From: Streptomyces sp. SUK 48
GTDB taxonomy: Bacteria; Actinomycetota; Actinomycetes; Streptomycetales; Streptomycetaceae
Assembly: GCF_009650765.1 (NCBI RefSeq)
Contig: NZ_CP045740.1
Coordinates: forward strand, 5,866,001-5,930,000
DNA length: 64,000 nt
Reading direction: 5' to 3'
Of the stretch, positions 44,698-54,533 are shown piece after piece. A model generated the notes under the pieces. It saw nothing but the letters and a program-made list of their open reading frames with translations. It was not told where the DNA came from and ran no database searches. Numbering within the stretch: position 1 is the first letter of the stretch; each line of letters opens with the position of its first letter. Made by a program: the position numbers and the translations under genes.

Positions 44698-46427
44698 GCA
44701 TCCTCAACGAACCCCAGGGTGCCGCGGCCGCTGAAGGCTCGTACGTGGACGAGCTGCCGGTTCGGCGCAAGCAGCCCGGCAATTCCGTGGTGAAGTGGCT
44801 GACGACCACCGACCACAAGACGATCGGGACGATGTACCTCGTCACGTCGTTCGCGTTCTTCCTGATCGGCGGCGTCATGGCGCTGCTCATGCGTGCCGAG
44901 CTGGCCCGTCCGGGCCTGCAGATCATGACGAACGAGCAGTTCAACCAGGCGTTCACGATGCACGGCACGATCATGCTGCTGATGTTCGCGACGCCGCTCT
45001 TCGCGGGCTTCGCGAACTGGATCATGCCGCTGCAGATCGGCGCGCCCGACGTGGCGTTCCCGCGGCTGAACATGTTCGCCTACTGGCTGTACCTGTTCGG
45101 CTCGATGATCGCGGTGGGTGGCTTCCTCACCCCCGAGGGCGCGGCCGACTTCGGCTGGTTCGCCTACTCCCCGCTGTCGGACGCGGTCCGCTCGCCGGGC
45201 GCCGGCGCCGACATGTGGATCATGGGTCTGGCCATGTCCGGCTTCGGCACCATCCTCGGCTCGGTCAACTTCATCACCACGATCATCTGCATGCGCGCTC
45301 CGGGCATGACGATGTTCCGCATGCCGATCTTCGTGTGGAACGTGCTGCTGACCGGTGTGCTGGTCCTGCTGGCCTTCCCGGTGCTGGCCGCCGCGCTGTT
45401 CGCCCTGGAGGCGGACCGTAAATTCGGTGCGCATGTCTTCGACGCGGCAAATGGCGGCGCGTTGCTGTGGCAACACCTCTTCTGGTTCTTCGGCCATCCA
45501 GAGGTGTACATCATCGCCCTGCCGTTCTTCGGCATCATCTCCGAGGTCATCCCGGTCTTCTCCCGTAAGCCGATGTTCGGCTACATGGGCCTGATCGCCG
45601 CGACGATCTCCATCGCGGGTCTGTCCGTGACGGTGTGGGCGCACCACATGTACGTCACCGGCGGTGTGCTGCTGCCGTTCTTCTCCTTCATGACCTTCCT
45701 GATCGCGGTACCGACCGGTGTGAAGTTCTTCAACTGGATCGGCACCATGTGGAAGGGCTCGCTGTCCTTCGAGACGCCGATGCTCTGGGCGACCGGCTTC
45801 CTGATCACCTTCACGTTCGGTGGTCTGACCGGTGTCATCCTGGCGGCGCCCCCGATGGACTTCCACGTCTCGGACTCGTACTTCGTGGTGGCCCACTTCC
45901 ACTACGTGGTCTTCGGTACGGTCGTGTTCGCGATGTTCTCCGGCTTCCACTTCTGGTGGCCGAAGTTCACCGGCAAGATGCTGGACGAGCGCCTCGGCAA
46001 GATCACCTTCTGGACGCTGTTCATCGGCTTCCACACCACCTTCCTCGTCCAGCACTGGCTGGGCGCCGAGGGGATGCCGCGCCGGTACGCCGACTACCTG
46101 GCCGCCGACGGCTTCACCGCGCTGAACACGGTGTCCACCATCGGTTCGTTCGTGCTCGGCCTGTCGATCCTGCCGTTCCTCTACAACATCTGGAAGACGG
46201 CCAAGTACGGCAAGCCGGTCGGCGTGGACGACCCGTGGGGCTACGGCCGTTCGCTGGAGTGGGCGACCTCCTGCCCGCCGCCGCGGCACAACTTCACCAC
46301 CCTGCCGCGGATCCGCAGTGAATCCCCGGCGTTCGACCTGCACCACCCCGAGATCGCCGCGCTCGAGCAGCTCGAGTACGCCGGTCACGCGCCTGCCGTC
46401 GCGGACAGCAAGGAGGCCGGCAAGTGA
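44694..46427 (+). CDS. ctaD: Cytochrome c oxidase subunit I
   Basis: Catalytic subunit of the aa3 oxidase; reduces oxygen and pumps protons. The product is 577 aa with 12 membrane helices. Haem and copper ligands are present: [40 protein letters not shown] (CuB His and cross-linked Tyr), [13 protein letters not shown] (CuB His pair) and [17 protein letters not shown] (haem a and a3 His). It begins with GTG inside the ctaC stop and ends overlapping the ctaF start, so the three genes are translated in a coupled way. Confidence 0.97.
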   Translation: MSILNEPQGAAAAEGSYVDELPVRRKQPGNSVVKWLTTTDHKTIGTMYLVTSFAFFLIGGVMALLMRAELARPGLQIMTNEQFNQAFTMHGTIMLLMFATPLFAGFANWIMPLQIGAPDVAFPRLNMFAYWLYLFGSMIAVGGFLTPEGAADFGWFAYSPLSDAVRSPGAGADMWIMGLAMSGFGTILGSVNFITTIICMRAPGMTMFRMPIFVWNVLLTGVLVLLAFPVLAAALFALEADRKFGAHVFDAANGGALLWQHLFWFFGHPEVYIIALPFFGIISEVIPVFSRKPMFGYMGLIAATISIAGLSVTVWAHHMYVTGGVLLPFFSFMTFLIAVPTGVKFFNWIGTMWKGSLSFETPMLWATGFLITFTFGGLTGVILAAPPMDFHVSDSYFVVAHFHYVVFGTVVFAMFSGFHFWWPKFTGKMLDERLGKITFWTLFIGFHTTFLVQHWLGAEGMPRRYADYLAADGFTALNTVSTIGSFVLGLSILPFLYNIWKTAKYGKPVGVDDPWGYGRSLEWATSCPPPRHNFTTLPRIRSESPAFDLHHPEIAALEQLEYAGHAPAVADSKEAGK

Positions 46428-46822
46428 AGATCCAGGGCCGGATGTTCATCTGGCTGAGCTTCTTCATCCTGATCATGGCCGTCGTGTACGGCGTGTGGTC
46501 GAAGGAGCCGGCCGGTACCACGGCGCTCTTCCTGGCCTTCGGCCTGTCGATCATGATCGGCTTCTACCTGGGCTTCACCGCCCGCCGGGTGGACGCCGGT
46601 GCGCAGGACGACAAGGAGGCCGATGTCGCGGACGACGCGGGCGAGCTGGGCTTCTTCAGCCCGCACAGCTGGCAGCCGCTCATGCTGGGCTTCGGCGGTG
46701 CGATCGCCTTCCTCAGCATCGCGGTCGGCTGGTGGCTGATCTACTTCTCGGCGCCGTTCATCGTGATCGGTCTGTTCGGCTGGGTGTTCGAGTACTACCA
46801 CGGTGAGAACCGCACCCAGTAA
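46424..46822 (+). CDS. ctaF: Cytochrome c oxidase subunit IV (actinobacterial type)
   Basis: The product is 132 aa with four membrane helices (residues 6-26, 31-51, 84-104, 106-122) and an acidic loop between the pairs. The start [20 protein letters not shown] and the end [18 protein letters not shown] match the actinobacterial subunit IV found after ctaD. AGGAGG precedes the GTG, which overlaps the ctaD stop. A strong terminator with a T-run follows. Confidence 0.94.
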   Translation: MKIQGRMFIWLSFFILIMAVVYGVWSKEPAGTTALFLAFGLSIMIGFYLGFTARRVDAGAQDDKEADVADDAGELGFFSPHSWQPLMLGFGGAIAFLSIAVGWWLIYFSAPFIVIGLFGWVFEYYHGENRTQ

Positions 46823-46841
46823 GCACGACCCGAGCACCACC

Positions 46842-46883
46842 CCGGGAGCCCGGACCCTCCGTCAGGAGGGTCCGGGCTCCCGG
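46842..46883 (+). terminator. Intrinsic terminator of the cta operon
   Basis: CCGGGAGCCCGGACCCTCC and its exact inverse pair over 19 bp around a GTCA loop, followed by CCTTTT. Confidence 0.93.
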
Positions 46884-46974
46884 CCTTTTCCGGTCCCGAC
46901 CGGGCGTCGCTCGGATGCCGGAGTGTCATTCCCTCGTATGGGTTACGTGCCGCGCCAGTAGGGTCTCCATCTCA

Positions 46975-46980
46975 TAGCGT
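46975..46980 (+). promoter_or_regulatory. Putative -10 box TAGCGT (leaderless L,D-transpeptidase)
   Basis: TAGCGT is followed by exactly 6 nt and the ATG at 46987. There is no ribosome binding site. A second TAGGGT lies 16 nt farther upstream (46959-46964). Confidence 0.5.
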
Positions 46981-46986
46981 GATCGT

Positions 46987-48246
46987 ATGAACCACATTCC
47001 GCGGACCCGTACCGTCGTCAGCTGTGTCGTGCTGGTGACCGCCCTGGGCGCGGGCATCACCGCCTGCGGTTCGGACGGCGATCCCCTGGCCGCTACGCCG
47101 TATGACGCAGCGGGCCTGATCTCCTTCAACGCCCCCACCGAGGTGGGCAAGCGGGCCGACCCGGACAAGCCCCTGGAGGTCAGCGTCAAGGACGAGGGCC
47201 GCATCACCGACGTGACCGCCCAGGACTCCACAGGACGCTTTGTGGCGGGCGAACTCACCGCCGACGGCAGTCGCTGGCACAGCACCTCCCCGCTGGCCGC
47301 GAGCGCCCACTACACGGTCACGGTGAGCACCGAGGACGGGGACGGGGCACCCGGCCGCAAGGTCCTCAGCTTCGACACCACCCAGCCGACCGCCAAGAAG
47401 CAGCTGGGCGTCGCCTTCGGGCCGAAGGCGGGCGAGTACGGCGTCGGGCAGATCATCACCGCCCAGCTCAGCGAGGAGGTCAAGGACCCCGCGCAGCGGG
47501 CCGTGGTGGAGCGCGGTCTGCGGGTGGACTCCGTGCCCGCCGTGCCCGGCTCCTGGTACTGGGTGAGCGGCAAGGAGCTGCACTACCGGCCCAAGGACTA
47601 CTGGCCCGCCCACGCCCAGATCCTGGTGCACAGCAACCTGGACGGCGTGAAGATCGGCGACCGGCTGTGGGGCGGCAGGACGGCCCCGGTGAAGCTCACC
47701 ACGGGCGACCGCGTCGAGGCCCTCACGGACGCCTCCACGCACGAGATGACGGTGTTCAGGAACGGTGCCGTGATCAATTCCATCCCGGTCACCACCGGCA
47801 AGCCCGGCTTCGAGACCCGCAACGGCGTCAAGGTGGTCCTGGAGAAGCAGTACTTCGTACGCATGCGCGGTACCACCGTCGGCATCGCCGAGGGCAGCCG
47901 GGACAACTACGACCTGCCGGTGTACTACGCCACCCGCGTCACCTGGTCCGGTGAATATGTGCACGCGGCGCCCTGGTCGGTCGGCTCACAGGGCTACGCC
48001 AACGTCAGCCACGGCTGCACCGGCATGAGCACCGCCAACGCGAAGTGGTTCTTCGACACCGTCCACGAGGGTGACGTCGTCCGCGTCGTCAACTCCAAGG
48101 GACAGCCGATGGAGCCGTTCGGCAACGGCTTCGGCGACTGGAACATCGCCTGGAAGAAGTGGCGTACGGGCTCCGCGCTGACGGGCACCCAGACCAACGG
48201 CCAGTCCTCCGCGGACACCGTCCGCCTCCAGCCAGCGGCCGTGTGA
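46987..48246 (+). CDS. L,D-transpeptidase lipoprotein (YkuD domain)
   Basis: Forms 3-3 cross-links in peptidoglycan or attaches proteins to it. The product is 419 aa. The signal peptide ends in the lipobox GITAC (Cys27). Two Ig-like domains (about residues 45-130 and 135-235) precede the YkuD catalytic domain. Active site: His326 in GEYVHAAPW, and His342-Gly-Cys344 in NVSHGCTGMS. The domain order is that of mycobacterial LdtMt2. It stands alone, probably leaderless, between the cta and ctaE-qcr operons. Confidence 0.94.
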   Translation: MNHIPRTRTVVSCVVLVTALGAGITACGSDGDPLAATPYDAAGLISFNAPTEVGKRADPDKPLEVSVKDEGRITDVTAQDSTGRFVAGELTADGSRWHSTSPLAASAHYTVTVSTEDGDGAPGRKVLSFDTTQPTAKKQLGVAFGPKAGEYGVGQIITAQLSEEVKDPAQRAVVERGLRVDSVPAVPGSWYWVSGKELHYRPKDYWPAHAQILVHSNLDGVKIGDRLWGGRTAPVKLTTGDRVEALTDASTHEMTVFRNGAVINSIPVTTGKPGFETRNGVKVVLEKQYFVRMRGTTVGIAEGSRDNYDLPVYYATRVTWSGEYVHAAPWSVGSQGYANVSHGCTGMSTANAKWFFDTVHEGDVVRVVNSKGQPMEPFGNGFGDWNIAWKKWRTGSALTGTQTNGQSSADTVRLQPAAV

Positions 48247-48259
48247 GCAGCGTCTCGAC

Positions 48260-48296
48260 GGGGCGCGAGCCGTGCGCCGGCACGGTCCCGCGCCCC
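48260..48296. terminator. Terminator hairpin between converging genes
   Basis: GGGGCGCG...CCGTGC pairs with GCACGG...CGCGCCCC, with a small internal loop. Confidence 0.7.
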
Positions 48297-48302
48297 CTCA
48301 CG

Positions 48303-48704
48303 CTAGGCGCTCACGAGCCGCCGCTGACGCAGCAGGGCGGCCAGCGAGGCGGCGAACTCCACCGGGTCCACCGGCAGGGTCACCGCGGCGTCCGCACGGC
48401 TCCAGGTGGCCAGCCAGGCGTCCTGGGGCCGGCCGATGAGCAGCAGCACGGGCGGGCAGCGGAACACCTCGTCCTTGATCTGCCGGCACACCCCCATGCC
48501 GCCCATCGGGACGGCCTCGCCGTCGAGCACGCACACATCGATGCCCCCCCGGTCCAGTTCGCGCAGCACGGCCGCGGGGGTGGCGCACTCCAGGAACTCC
48601 ACGTACGGCACATCCGGGGCGGGACGCCGCCCGGTGGCCAGCCGTACTTGCTCGCGGGTGTTGGAGTCGTCGCTGTAGACCAGCACGGTGGCGGTCGGCT
48701 GCAT
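48303..48704 (-). CDS. Stand-alone receiver-like protein, degenerate
   Basis: The product is 133 aa and consists only of a CheY-like fold. Acidic pair Asp12/Asp13 (VLVYSDDSNT) and phospho-acceptor Asp61 (DVCVLDGEAVP) are present, but the conserved Lys before Pro near the C-terminus is replaced (AVTLPVDPVEF). Phosphorylation may therefore not be read in the usual way. It has no output domain. GGAGGAA precedes the ATG at 48704. It is divergent from ctaE-qcrCAB, 157 nt away. Function unknown. Confidence 0.82.
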   Translation of the reverse strand: MQPTATVLVYSDDSNTREQVRLATGRRPAPDVPYVEFLECATPAAVLRELDRGGIDVCVLDGEAVPMGGMGVCRQIKDEVFRCPPVLLLIGRPQDAWLATWSRADAAVTLPVDPVEFAASLAALLRQRRLVSA

Positions 48705-48850
48705 TGTTCCTCCGGGTCGACGTCGGCGTCGTACGGACAGGACGGACGGGGCCGTTTGGGCGGATGTTACTCCCATGAACACCACGTCAACACCGGTTCG
48801 GAGGGCAGCAACACTCCGAACGGCACCCCCCGGAGTGAGGGCGAGATAAG

Positions 48851-48871
48851 CGACCGACATAATGTCGGTCG
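48851..48871. promoter_or_regulatory. Perfect 21-bp palindrome across the ctaE start codon
   Basis: CGACCGACAT, a central A, then the exact inverse ATGTCGGTCG, which begins with the ctaE ATG. It could be a protein-binding site or an RNA hairpin hiding the start codon. Confidence 0.55.
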
Positions 48872-49482
48872 TGGCGACAGCAACGACAGTAGAAACCGGG
48901 CACGCGCACCCGTCGGTCAACCGGCCGAACCTCACCAGCGTCGGAACCATCATCTGGCTGAGTTCCGAGCTGATGTTCTTCGCGGCCCTCTTCGCGATGT
49001 ACTTCACCCTCCGGTCGGTGACCGGACCGGCTCACTGGAAGCACATGGCTTCAAGCCTCAATGTGCCTTTCTCCGCGACGAACACCACGATCCTGGTGCT
49101 CTCGTCGCTCACCTGTCAGCTCGGCGTGTTCGCGGCCGAGCGGGGCGATGTGAAGAAGCTCCGTGGCTGGTTCATCCTCACCTTCATCATGGGTGCGATC
49201 TTCATCGGCGGTCAGATCTACGAGTACACGAGCCTGGTGAAGGAGGACGGCCTCTCGCTCTCCTCCGATCCGTACGGCTCGGTGTTCTACCTGACCACCG
49301 GCTTCCACGGCCTGCATGTGACGGGCGGTCTCATCGCCTTCCTGCTGGTCCTCGGCCGCACCTACATGGCCAAGAGGTTCACCCACGAGCAGGCGACGGC
49401 CGCCATCGTCGTGTCCTACTACTGGCACTTCGTGGATGTCGTCTGGATCGGCCTCTTCGCCACGATCTATTTGATCAAGTAG
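48862..49482 (+). CDS. ctaE: Cytochrome c oxidase subunit III
   Basis: The product is 206 aa with five membrane helices. The start [20 protein letters not shown] is followed by [38 protein letters not shown] and [20 protein letters not shown] are standard subunit III blocks. It has the five-helix short form. I chose the ATG at 48862; a GTG at 48871 is a possible alternative. It leads the ctaE-qcrC-qcrA-qcrB cluster, while subunits I, II and IV lie 2 kb upstream, the usual actinobacterial split. Confidence 0.95.
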   Translation: MSVVATATTVETGHAHPSVNRPNLTSVGTIIWLSSELMFFAALFAMYFTLRSVTGPAHWKHMASSLNVPFSATNTTILVLSSLTCQLGVFAAERGDVKKLRGWFILTFIMGAIFIGGQIYEYTSLVKEDGLSLSSDPYGSVFYLTTGFHGLHVTGGLIAFLLVLGRTYMAKRFTHEQATAAIVVSYYWHFVDVVWIGLFATIYLIK

Positions 49483-49545
49483 CCGGGACCGCTCCCGCTA
49501 AGTCCAGAAGCACCGACGCAGAAGATCCTGACACCGGGGTAATCC

Positions 49546-50358
49546 GTGAAAAAGCTCTCCGCACGACGACGCCATCCGCTGGCGGCGGTCGTCGTCCTAC
49601 TCCTCGCGCTGGCGGCCACGGGGGGGCTGTACACCGCGTTCGCGCCCGCGGGCAAGGCGCAGGCCGACGCAGGCTCCCAGTCCTTGACCATCAAGGAGGG
49701 TAAGAAGCTCTTCGAGGTCGGCTGCGCCAGCTGCCACGGCACCGGTGGGCAGGGCTCCTCCGACGGTCCGAGCCTGGTCGGCGTGGGCGCCGCGGCCGTC
49801 GACTTCCAGGTCGGCACCGGCCGTATGCCGGCCGCGACCTCGCAGGGCGCCCAGGTCCCGCGCAAGAAGACCGTGTACACCCAGCCCCAGATCGACCAGC
49901 TCGCCGCGTACATCGCGTCGCTGGGCGCCGGTCCGGTGGTGCCGACCAAGCAGCAGTACGGTCCGGACGGCGCGGACATCGCCAAGGGTGGCGAACTGTT
50001 CCGCACCAACTGCGCGCAGTGCCACAACTTCACCGGCAAGGGCGGTGCCCTCACCAAGGGCAAGTTCGCCCCCACGTTGGAGGGCGTCGACCCGAAGCAC
50101 ATCTACGAGGCCATGCAGACCGGCCCGCAGAACATGCCGTCCTTCCCGGACACCACGCTGTCCTCGCAGAACAAGAAGGACATCATCGCGTACCTGCACG
50201 CGGTCGACAGCAGCGAGACGACGAACCCGGGCGGTCTGGAGCTGGGCGGCCTCGGGCCGGTCAGTGAGGGCCTGTTCGCCTGGATCTTCGGTCTCGGCGT
50301 GCTGATCGCCGTCGCCGTCTGGGTCGCCGCTCGGACCGCAAAGGCCAAGAAGTCATGA
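49546..50358 (+). CDS. qcrC: Di-haem cytochrome c subunit of the bcc complex
   Basis: Carries electrons from the Rieske protein to the aa3 oxidase without a soluble cytochrome c. The product is 270 aa. An N-terminal anchor (residues 11-30), two CXXCH haem c sites (Cys60-His64 in GCASCH, Cys156-His160 in NCAQCH) and a C-terminal membrane helix (about 244-264). This di-haem form is the hallmark of the actinobacterial bcc-aa3 supercomplex. It starts at GTG 49546 and overlaps qcrA by 4 nt (ATGA). Confidence 0.96.
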   Translation: MKKLSARRRHPLAAVVVLLLALAATGGLYTAFAPAGKAQADAGSQSLTIKEGKKLFEVGCASCHGTGGQGSSDGPSLVGVGAAAVDFQVGTGRMPAATSQGAQVPRKKTVYTQPQIDQLAAYIASLGAGPVVPTKQQYGPDGADIAKGGELFRTNCAQCHNFTGKGGALTKGKFAPTLEGVDPKHIYEAMQTGPQNMPSFPDTTLSSQNKKDIIAYLHAVDSSETTNPGGLELGGLGPVSEGLFAWIFGLGVLIAVAVWVAARTAKAKKS

Positions 50359-51413
50359 GTAGCCAAGACATTCCAGAAGAGAACCTGCCCGCTGAGCAGG
50401 ACCACGCGCATGGCGCGGTAGCGGTCGCGGACGAGGAGAACCCGTTCACCGACCCGGGGCTGCCGCCCCACGAGCACCGCATCCAGGACATCGACGAGCG
50501 GGCCGCCAGGCGGTCCGAGCGTATGGTCGCCCTGCTGTTCACGATCTCGATGCTGGCCACCGTCGGCTTCATCGTCTCGTACGTGACGATCCCGCACGAC
50601 AAGAGCATCTTCGTGTTCCCGATCGGGCACATCAGCGCGCTTAACTTCGCGCTGGGCCTGACCCTGGGCCTGGCGCTGTTCTGCATCGGCGCGGGCGCGG
50701 TCCACTGGGCCCGCACCCTGATGTCCGACGTCGAGGTCGCCGACGAGCGGCACGCGATCGCGGCCACTCCCGAGGTCCGGGCGAAGGTCCACGCGGACTT
50801 CCGCCAGGGCGCCAAGGAGTCGGCGCTCGGCCGCCGCAAGCTGATCCGCAACACGATGTTCGGCGCGCTGGCCCTGGTGCCGCTCTCCGGCGTCATGCTG
50901 CTGCGCGACCTCGGCCCGCTGCCCGGCACCTCGCTGCGGCACACCCTGTGGGCCAAGGGCAAGCGTCTGGTCAACATGAACACCAACCAGCCGCTGCGTC
51001 CCGAGGACATCGCGGTGGGCTCCCTCACCTTCGCCAAGCCGGACGGCCTGGAGGAGACGGACGAGGAGTTCCAGAACGAGATGGCCAAGGCCGCGCTGAT
51101 GATCGTCCGGCTCCAGCCGGACAACATCAAGGACAAGCGCGAGCTCGACTGGTCGCACGAGGGCGTCGTCGCGTTCTCCAAGATCTGCACCCACGTCGGG
51201 TGCCCGATCTCGCTGTACGAGCAGCAGACGCACCACGTGCTGTGCCCGTGCCACCAGTCCACCTTCGACCTCTCCGACGGCGCCCGAGTGATCTTCGGCC
51301 CCGCCGGCCACGCCCTGCCGCAGCTGCGCATCGGTGTGGACAGTGAGGGTTACCTCCAGGCGCTCGGCGACTTCGAGGAGCCCGTCGGTCCTGCATTCTG
51401 GGAGCGCGGATGA
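50355..51413 (+). CDS. qcrA: Rieske iron-sulfur subunit of the bcc complex
   Basis: The product is 352 aa. Three membrane helices (about residues 57-77, 92-115 and 166-183) replace the single one of mitochondrial Rieske proteins. The 2Fe-2S ligands are in CTHVGCPISLYEQ and CPCHQSTFDLSDGARVI. The N-terminal 45 residues are acidic and cytoplasmic. It is coupled to qcrC and qcrB by ATGA overlaps. Confidence 0.96.
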   Translation: MSSQDIPEENLPAEQDHAHGAVAVADEENPFTDPGLPPHEHRIQDIDERAARRSERMVALLFTISMLATVGFIVSYVTIPHDKSIFVFPIGHISALNFALGLTLGLALFCIGAGAVHWARTLMSDVEVADERHAIAATPEVRAKVHADFRQGAKESALGRRKLIRNTMFGALALVPLSGVMLLRDLGPLPGTSLRHTLWAKGKRLVNMNTNQPLRPEDIAVGSLTFAKPDGLEETDEEFQNEMAKAALMIVRLQPDNIKDKRELDWSHEGVVAFSKICTHVGCPISLYEQQTHHVLCPCHQSTFDLSDGARVIFGPAGHALPQLRIGVDSEGYLQALGDFEEPVGPAFWERG

Positions 51414-53047
51414 GTACTGCAGCGAACGACACCTCCCGCGCACGCGGGAAGGCACCGGCCGGCGAGCGCATCGCCGACTGGGCCGACGGCCGGCTCGGGA
51501 TCTACTCCCTGGCCAAGGCCAACATGCGCAAGATCTTCCCCGACCACTGGTCGTTCATGCTGGGCGAAGTGTGCATGTACAGCTTCCTCATCATCATCCT
51601 GACGGGTGTCTATCTGACACTGTTCTTCCACCCGTCGATGAACGAGGTCGTGTACCACGGCAGCTATGTCCCGCTCCAGGGGCAGATGATGTCGGAGGCG
51701 TTCAACTCGACCCTGCACATCTCCTTCGACGTGCGCGGTGGTCTGCTCGTCCGGCAGATCCACCACTGGGCCGCGCTGATCTTCCTCGCCGGCATGTTCG
51801 TGCACATGATGCGCGTGTTCTTCACCGGCGCGTTCCGCAAGCCGCGTGAGATCAACTGGCTGTTCGGCTTCCTGCTGTTCGTCCTCGGCATGTTCACCGG
51901 TTTCACCGGTTACTCGCTCCCGGACGACCTGCTCTCCGGCACCGGTGTGCGCTTCACCGAGGGTGCGATCCTGTCCATGCCGATCGTCGGCACGTACATC
52001 TCGTACTTCCTCTTCGGCGGTCAGTTCCCCGGCCACGACTTCGTCGCCCGGTTCTACTCGATCCACATCCTGCTGCTGCCGGGCATCATGCTCGGCCTGA
52101 TGGTGGCGCACCTGATCCTGGTCTTCTACCACAAGCACACGCAGTTCGCGGGTCCGGGCAAGACCAACAACAACGTCGTCGGCATGCCGCTGCTGCCGGT
52201 CTACATGGCCAAGGCCGGAGGCTTCTTCTTCCTGGTCTTCGGTGTCATCGCGGCCATCGCCGCGGTCGCGCAGATCAACCCGATCTGGGCCATCGGCCCC
52301 TACCGGGTCGACCAGGTCTCCACCGGCGCCCAGCCCGACTGGTACATGGGCTTCGCCGAGGGTCTGATCCGCTTCATGCCGGGCTGGGAGATCAACTTCT
52401 GGGGCCACACCCTGGTCCTGGGCGTGTTCATCCCGCTGGTCCTCTTCGGTGTGGTGCTGGGCGCGATGGCGGCCTACCCGTTCATCGAGTCCTGGATCAC
52501 CGGCGACAAGAGCGAGCACCACATCCTGGACCGCCCGCGCAACGCCCCGACCCGTACGGGTCTCGGTGTCGCCTGGGTGACGATGTACATGATCACGCTG
52601 GTCGGTGGTGGCAACGACCTGTGGGCCACCCACTTCCACCTGTCGATCAACGCCGTGACCTGGTTCGTGCGGATCTTCTTCTTCGTCGGTCCGGTCATCG
52701 CGTTCATCGCCACCAAGCGGATCTGCCTCGGCCTCCAGCGCCGCGACCGCGACAAGGTGCTGCACGGTCGCGAGACCGGCATCATCAAGCGGCTGCCGCA
52801 CGGTGAGTTCATCGAGGTGCACGAGCCGCTCAGCCAGGAGCAGCTGCACACGCTCACCACGCACACGCAGTACGCGCCGGCCGAGATCGGCCCCGCGGTC
52901 GACGAGAACGGTGTCGAGCGCAAGGTGACGGCGTCCGAGAAGCTCCGGGCGAAGCTGTCCAACGCCTACTACGGCGAGGACAACCAGATCCCGAAGCCGA
53001 CCTCCGAGGAGTACAAGGAGATCACGAGCGGCCACGGCCACCACTGA
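51410..53047 (+). CDS. qcrB: Cytochrome b subunit of the bcc complex
   Basis: The product is 545 aa with eight membrane helices and a C-terminal cytoplasmic extension of about 120 residues. Haem b ligands are the His residues of QIHHWAALIFLAGMFVHMM and YSIHILLLPGIMLGLMVAHL. The quinol-oxidation site has PDWYMGF in place of the mitochondrial PEWY, as is typical of actinobacteria. It ends the ctaE-qcrCAB cluster and is followed by a strong terminator. Confidence 0.97.
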   Translation: MSTAANDTSRARGKAPAGERIADWADGRLGIYSLAKANMRKIFPDHWSFMLGEVCMYSFLIIILTGVYLTLFFHPSMNEVVYHGSYVPLQGQMMSEAFNSTLHISFDVRGGLLVRQIHHWAALIFLAGMFVHMMRVFFTGAFRKPREINWLFGFLLFVLGMFTGFTGYSLPDDLLSGTGVRFTEGAILSMPIVGTYISYFLFGGQFPGHDFVARFYSIHILLLPGIMLGLMVAHLILVFYHKHTQFAGPGKTNNNVVGMPLLPVYMAKAGGFFFLVFGVIAAIAAVAQINPIWAIGPYRVDQVSTGAQPDWYMGFAEGLIRFMPGWEINFWGHTLVLGVFIPLVLFGVVLGAMAAYPFIESWITGDKSEHHILDRPRNAPTRTGLGVAWVTMYMITLVGGGNDLWATHFHLSINAVTWFVRIFFFVGPVIAFIATKRICLGLQRRDRDKVLHGRETGIIKRLPHGEFIEVHEPLSQEQLHTLTTHTQYAPAEIGPAVDENGVERKVTASEKLRAKLSNAYYGEDNQIPKPTSEEYKEITSGHGHH

Positions 53048-53069
53048 TCCCCGCGTCGCCACGCCACAG

Positions 53070-53102
53070 AAGGGCCCCGTCCGCGAGCCGGACGGGGCCC
53101 TT
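53070..53102. terminator. Terminator of the qcr operon
   Basis: AAGGGCCCCGTCCG and its exact inverse pair over 14 bp around CGAGC, ending in TT. Confidence 0.9.
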
Positions 53103-53121
53103 CCCCGTGCCGGGGGGTCGA

Positions 53122-53127
53122 TAAGGT
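53122..53127 (+). promoter_or_regulatory. Putative -10 box TAAGGT for trpD
   Basis: TAAGGT lies 84 nt before the trpD ATG, just after the qcr terminator. The leader between contains short direct repeats (GAACCACC and ACCGAGCACG), which I cannot interpret. Confidence 0.35.
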
Positions 53128-53210
53128 GGGTACGGGTTCTCCCACCGAACCACCGAACCACCGAGCACGCCTGAGCACCACCGAGCACGACTTTTCCCTA
53201 GGAGCGGCTG

Positions 53211-54275
53211 ATGAGCGCTGTGACCCCCGCTGGAGGCGACACCGCGGCGGCCCGCTCCTGGCCCGCCCTGTTGAACGGCCTGCTGACCGGCCAGAACCTG
53301 TCCGCGGACGACACCGCCTGGGCGATGGACCTGATCATGCGGGGCGAGGCGACCGACGCCCAGATCGCCGGGTTCATGGTGGCGCTGCGCGCCAAGGGCG
53401 AGACCGTCGAGGAGATCTCCGGTCTCGTGCGCACCATGTACGAGCACGCGAACGTGATCGAGGTGCCGGGCCCGGCCGTGGACATCGTCGGCACCGGCGG
53501 CGACGGCGCCAAGACGGTGAACATCTCCACCATGTCCTCGATCGTGGTCGCGGGCACCGGCGCCAAGGTCGTCAAGCACGGCAACCGCGCCGCCTCCTCA
53601 GCCTCCGGCTCCTCCGACGTCCTGGAGAAGCTGGGCATCAACCTCCAGCTGACCCCGAAGCGGGTCGCCGAGGTCGCCGAGGAGGCCGGCATCACCATCT
53701 GCTTCGCGGTGAAGTTCCACCCCTCGCTGCGCCATGTCGCCGCCGCTCGCGGCCAGTTGGGCATCCGTACGACCTTCAATGTGCTCGGCCCGCTGACCAA
53801 CCCGGCGAAGGTGCGCGCCCAGGCGGTGGGCGTCGCCGATCCGCGGATGGCGCCCGTGGTGGCCGGGGTCTTCGCCGAGCGCGGCAACTCCGCGCTGGTC
53901 TTCCGCGGCGACGACGGCCTGGACGAGCTGACCGTCACCGCCACCTCCCGGGTGTGGGTGGTGCGCGACGGCAAGGTGTCCGAGGAGCTCTTCGACCCGC
54001 GGGACGTCGGCATCGAGCTGGTCCCCGTGGAGGCCCTGCGCGGCGCGGACGCGGCCTACAACGCGGAGGTGGCCCGCCGGGTGCTGGACGGCGAGCGGGG
54101 GGCCGTACGGGACGCGGTGCTGCTGAACTCGGCGGCGGCCCTCGTGGCCCTGGAGCCGGCCGACGCCCCGCTCACGGAGCAGCTGCGCGCGGGGATGGCG
54201 AGGGCGGCCGAGTCCATCGACTCGGGCGCGGCGAAGCGGACCCTGGAGCGCTGGGTGGCCGCCAGCAACGCCTGA
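53211..54275 (+). CDS. trpD: Anthranilate phosphoribosyltransferase
   Basis: Second step of tryptophan synthesis from chorismate: transfers phosphoribose to anthranilate. The product is 354 aa. The PRPP motif [14 protein letters not shown] is followed by [40 protein letters not shown] and [10 protein letters not shown], all family blocks. CTAGGAG lies before the ATG. It is a lone trp gene with no other trp gene nearby and no attenuator-like Trp peptide in the leader, so regulation differs from the classic operon. Confidence 0.96.
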   Translation: MSAVTPAGGDTAAARSWPALLNGLLTGQNLSADDTAWAMDLIMRGEATDAQIAGFMVALRAKGETVEEISGLVRTMYEHANVIEVPGPAVDIVGTGGDGAKTVNISTMSSIVVAGTGAKVVKHGNRAASSASGSSDVLEKLGINLQLTPKRVAEVAEEAGITICFAVKFHPSLRHVAAARGQLGIRTTFNVLGPLTNPAKVRAQAVGVADPRMAPVVAGVFAERGNSALVFRGDDGLDELTVTATSRVWVVRDGKVSEELFDPRDVGIELVPVEALRGADAAYNAEVARRVLDGERGAVRDAVLLNSAAALVALEPADAPLTEQLRAGMARAAESIDSGAAKRTLERWVAASNA

Positions 54276-54354
54276 GCGCTCTCGCCCGATAGTTGATCGT
54301 CCCGCGATCCGGACACGGGTTGCGGGGCATCGATCTTTTCGCGTACGTTCCCTG

Positions 54355-54475
54355 TCAGGTCATGAGTGACAGTCATGAGGCCCCGGCCGACTGTCCGGCA
54401 ACCCTCCGTCCGTGGCGGGGTGCCCCGGGTGAGGACCAGGTCGTAGGCAGCGAGGTCTACGGCAAGCGCGGACCC
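54355..54475 (+). ncRNA. SAM-IV-type S-adenosylmethionine riboswitch
   Basis: The leader of the aminotransferase gene contains GGTCATGAGTGACAG, then CCGGCAACCCTCC and GGCGGGGTGCCCCGGG, the binding core shared by SAM-I and SAM-IV. A closing P1 pairs GGTC (54358) with GACC (54434). A further hairpin, GTAGGCAGCGAGGTCTAC, lies 3' of P1, where SAM-IV but not SAM-I has extra elements. Beyond it GGACCCCT (54470-54477) can pair with AGGGGTCC (54503-54510), a possible expression platform. SAM-IV is known mainly in Actinomycetales. The exact boundaries are approximate. Confidence 0.85.
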
Positions 54476-54533
54476 CTCGGGCGCTGTTGACGGCGCCGGG
54501 CCAGGGGTCCTGGTCACCGCGAGGGAGCCTCCC

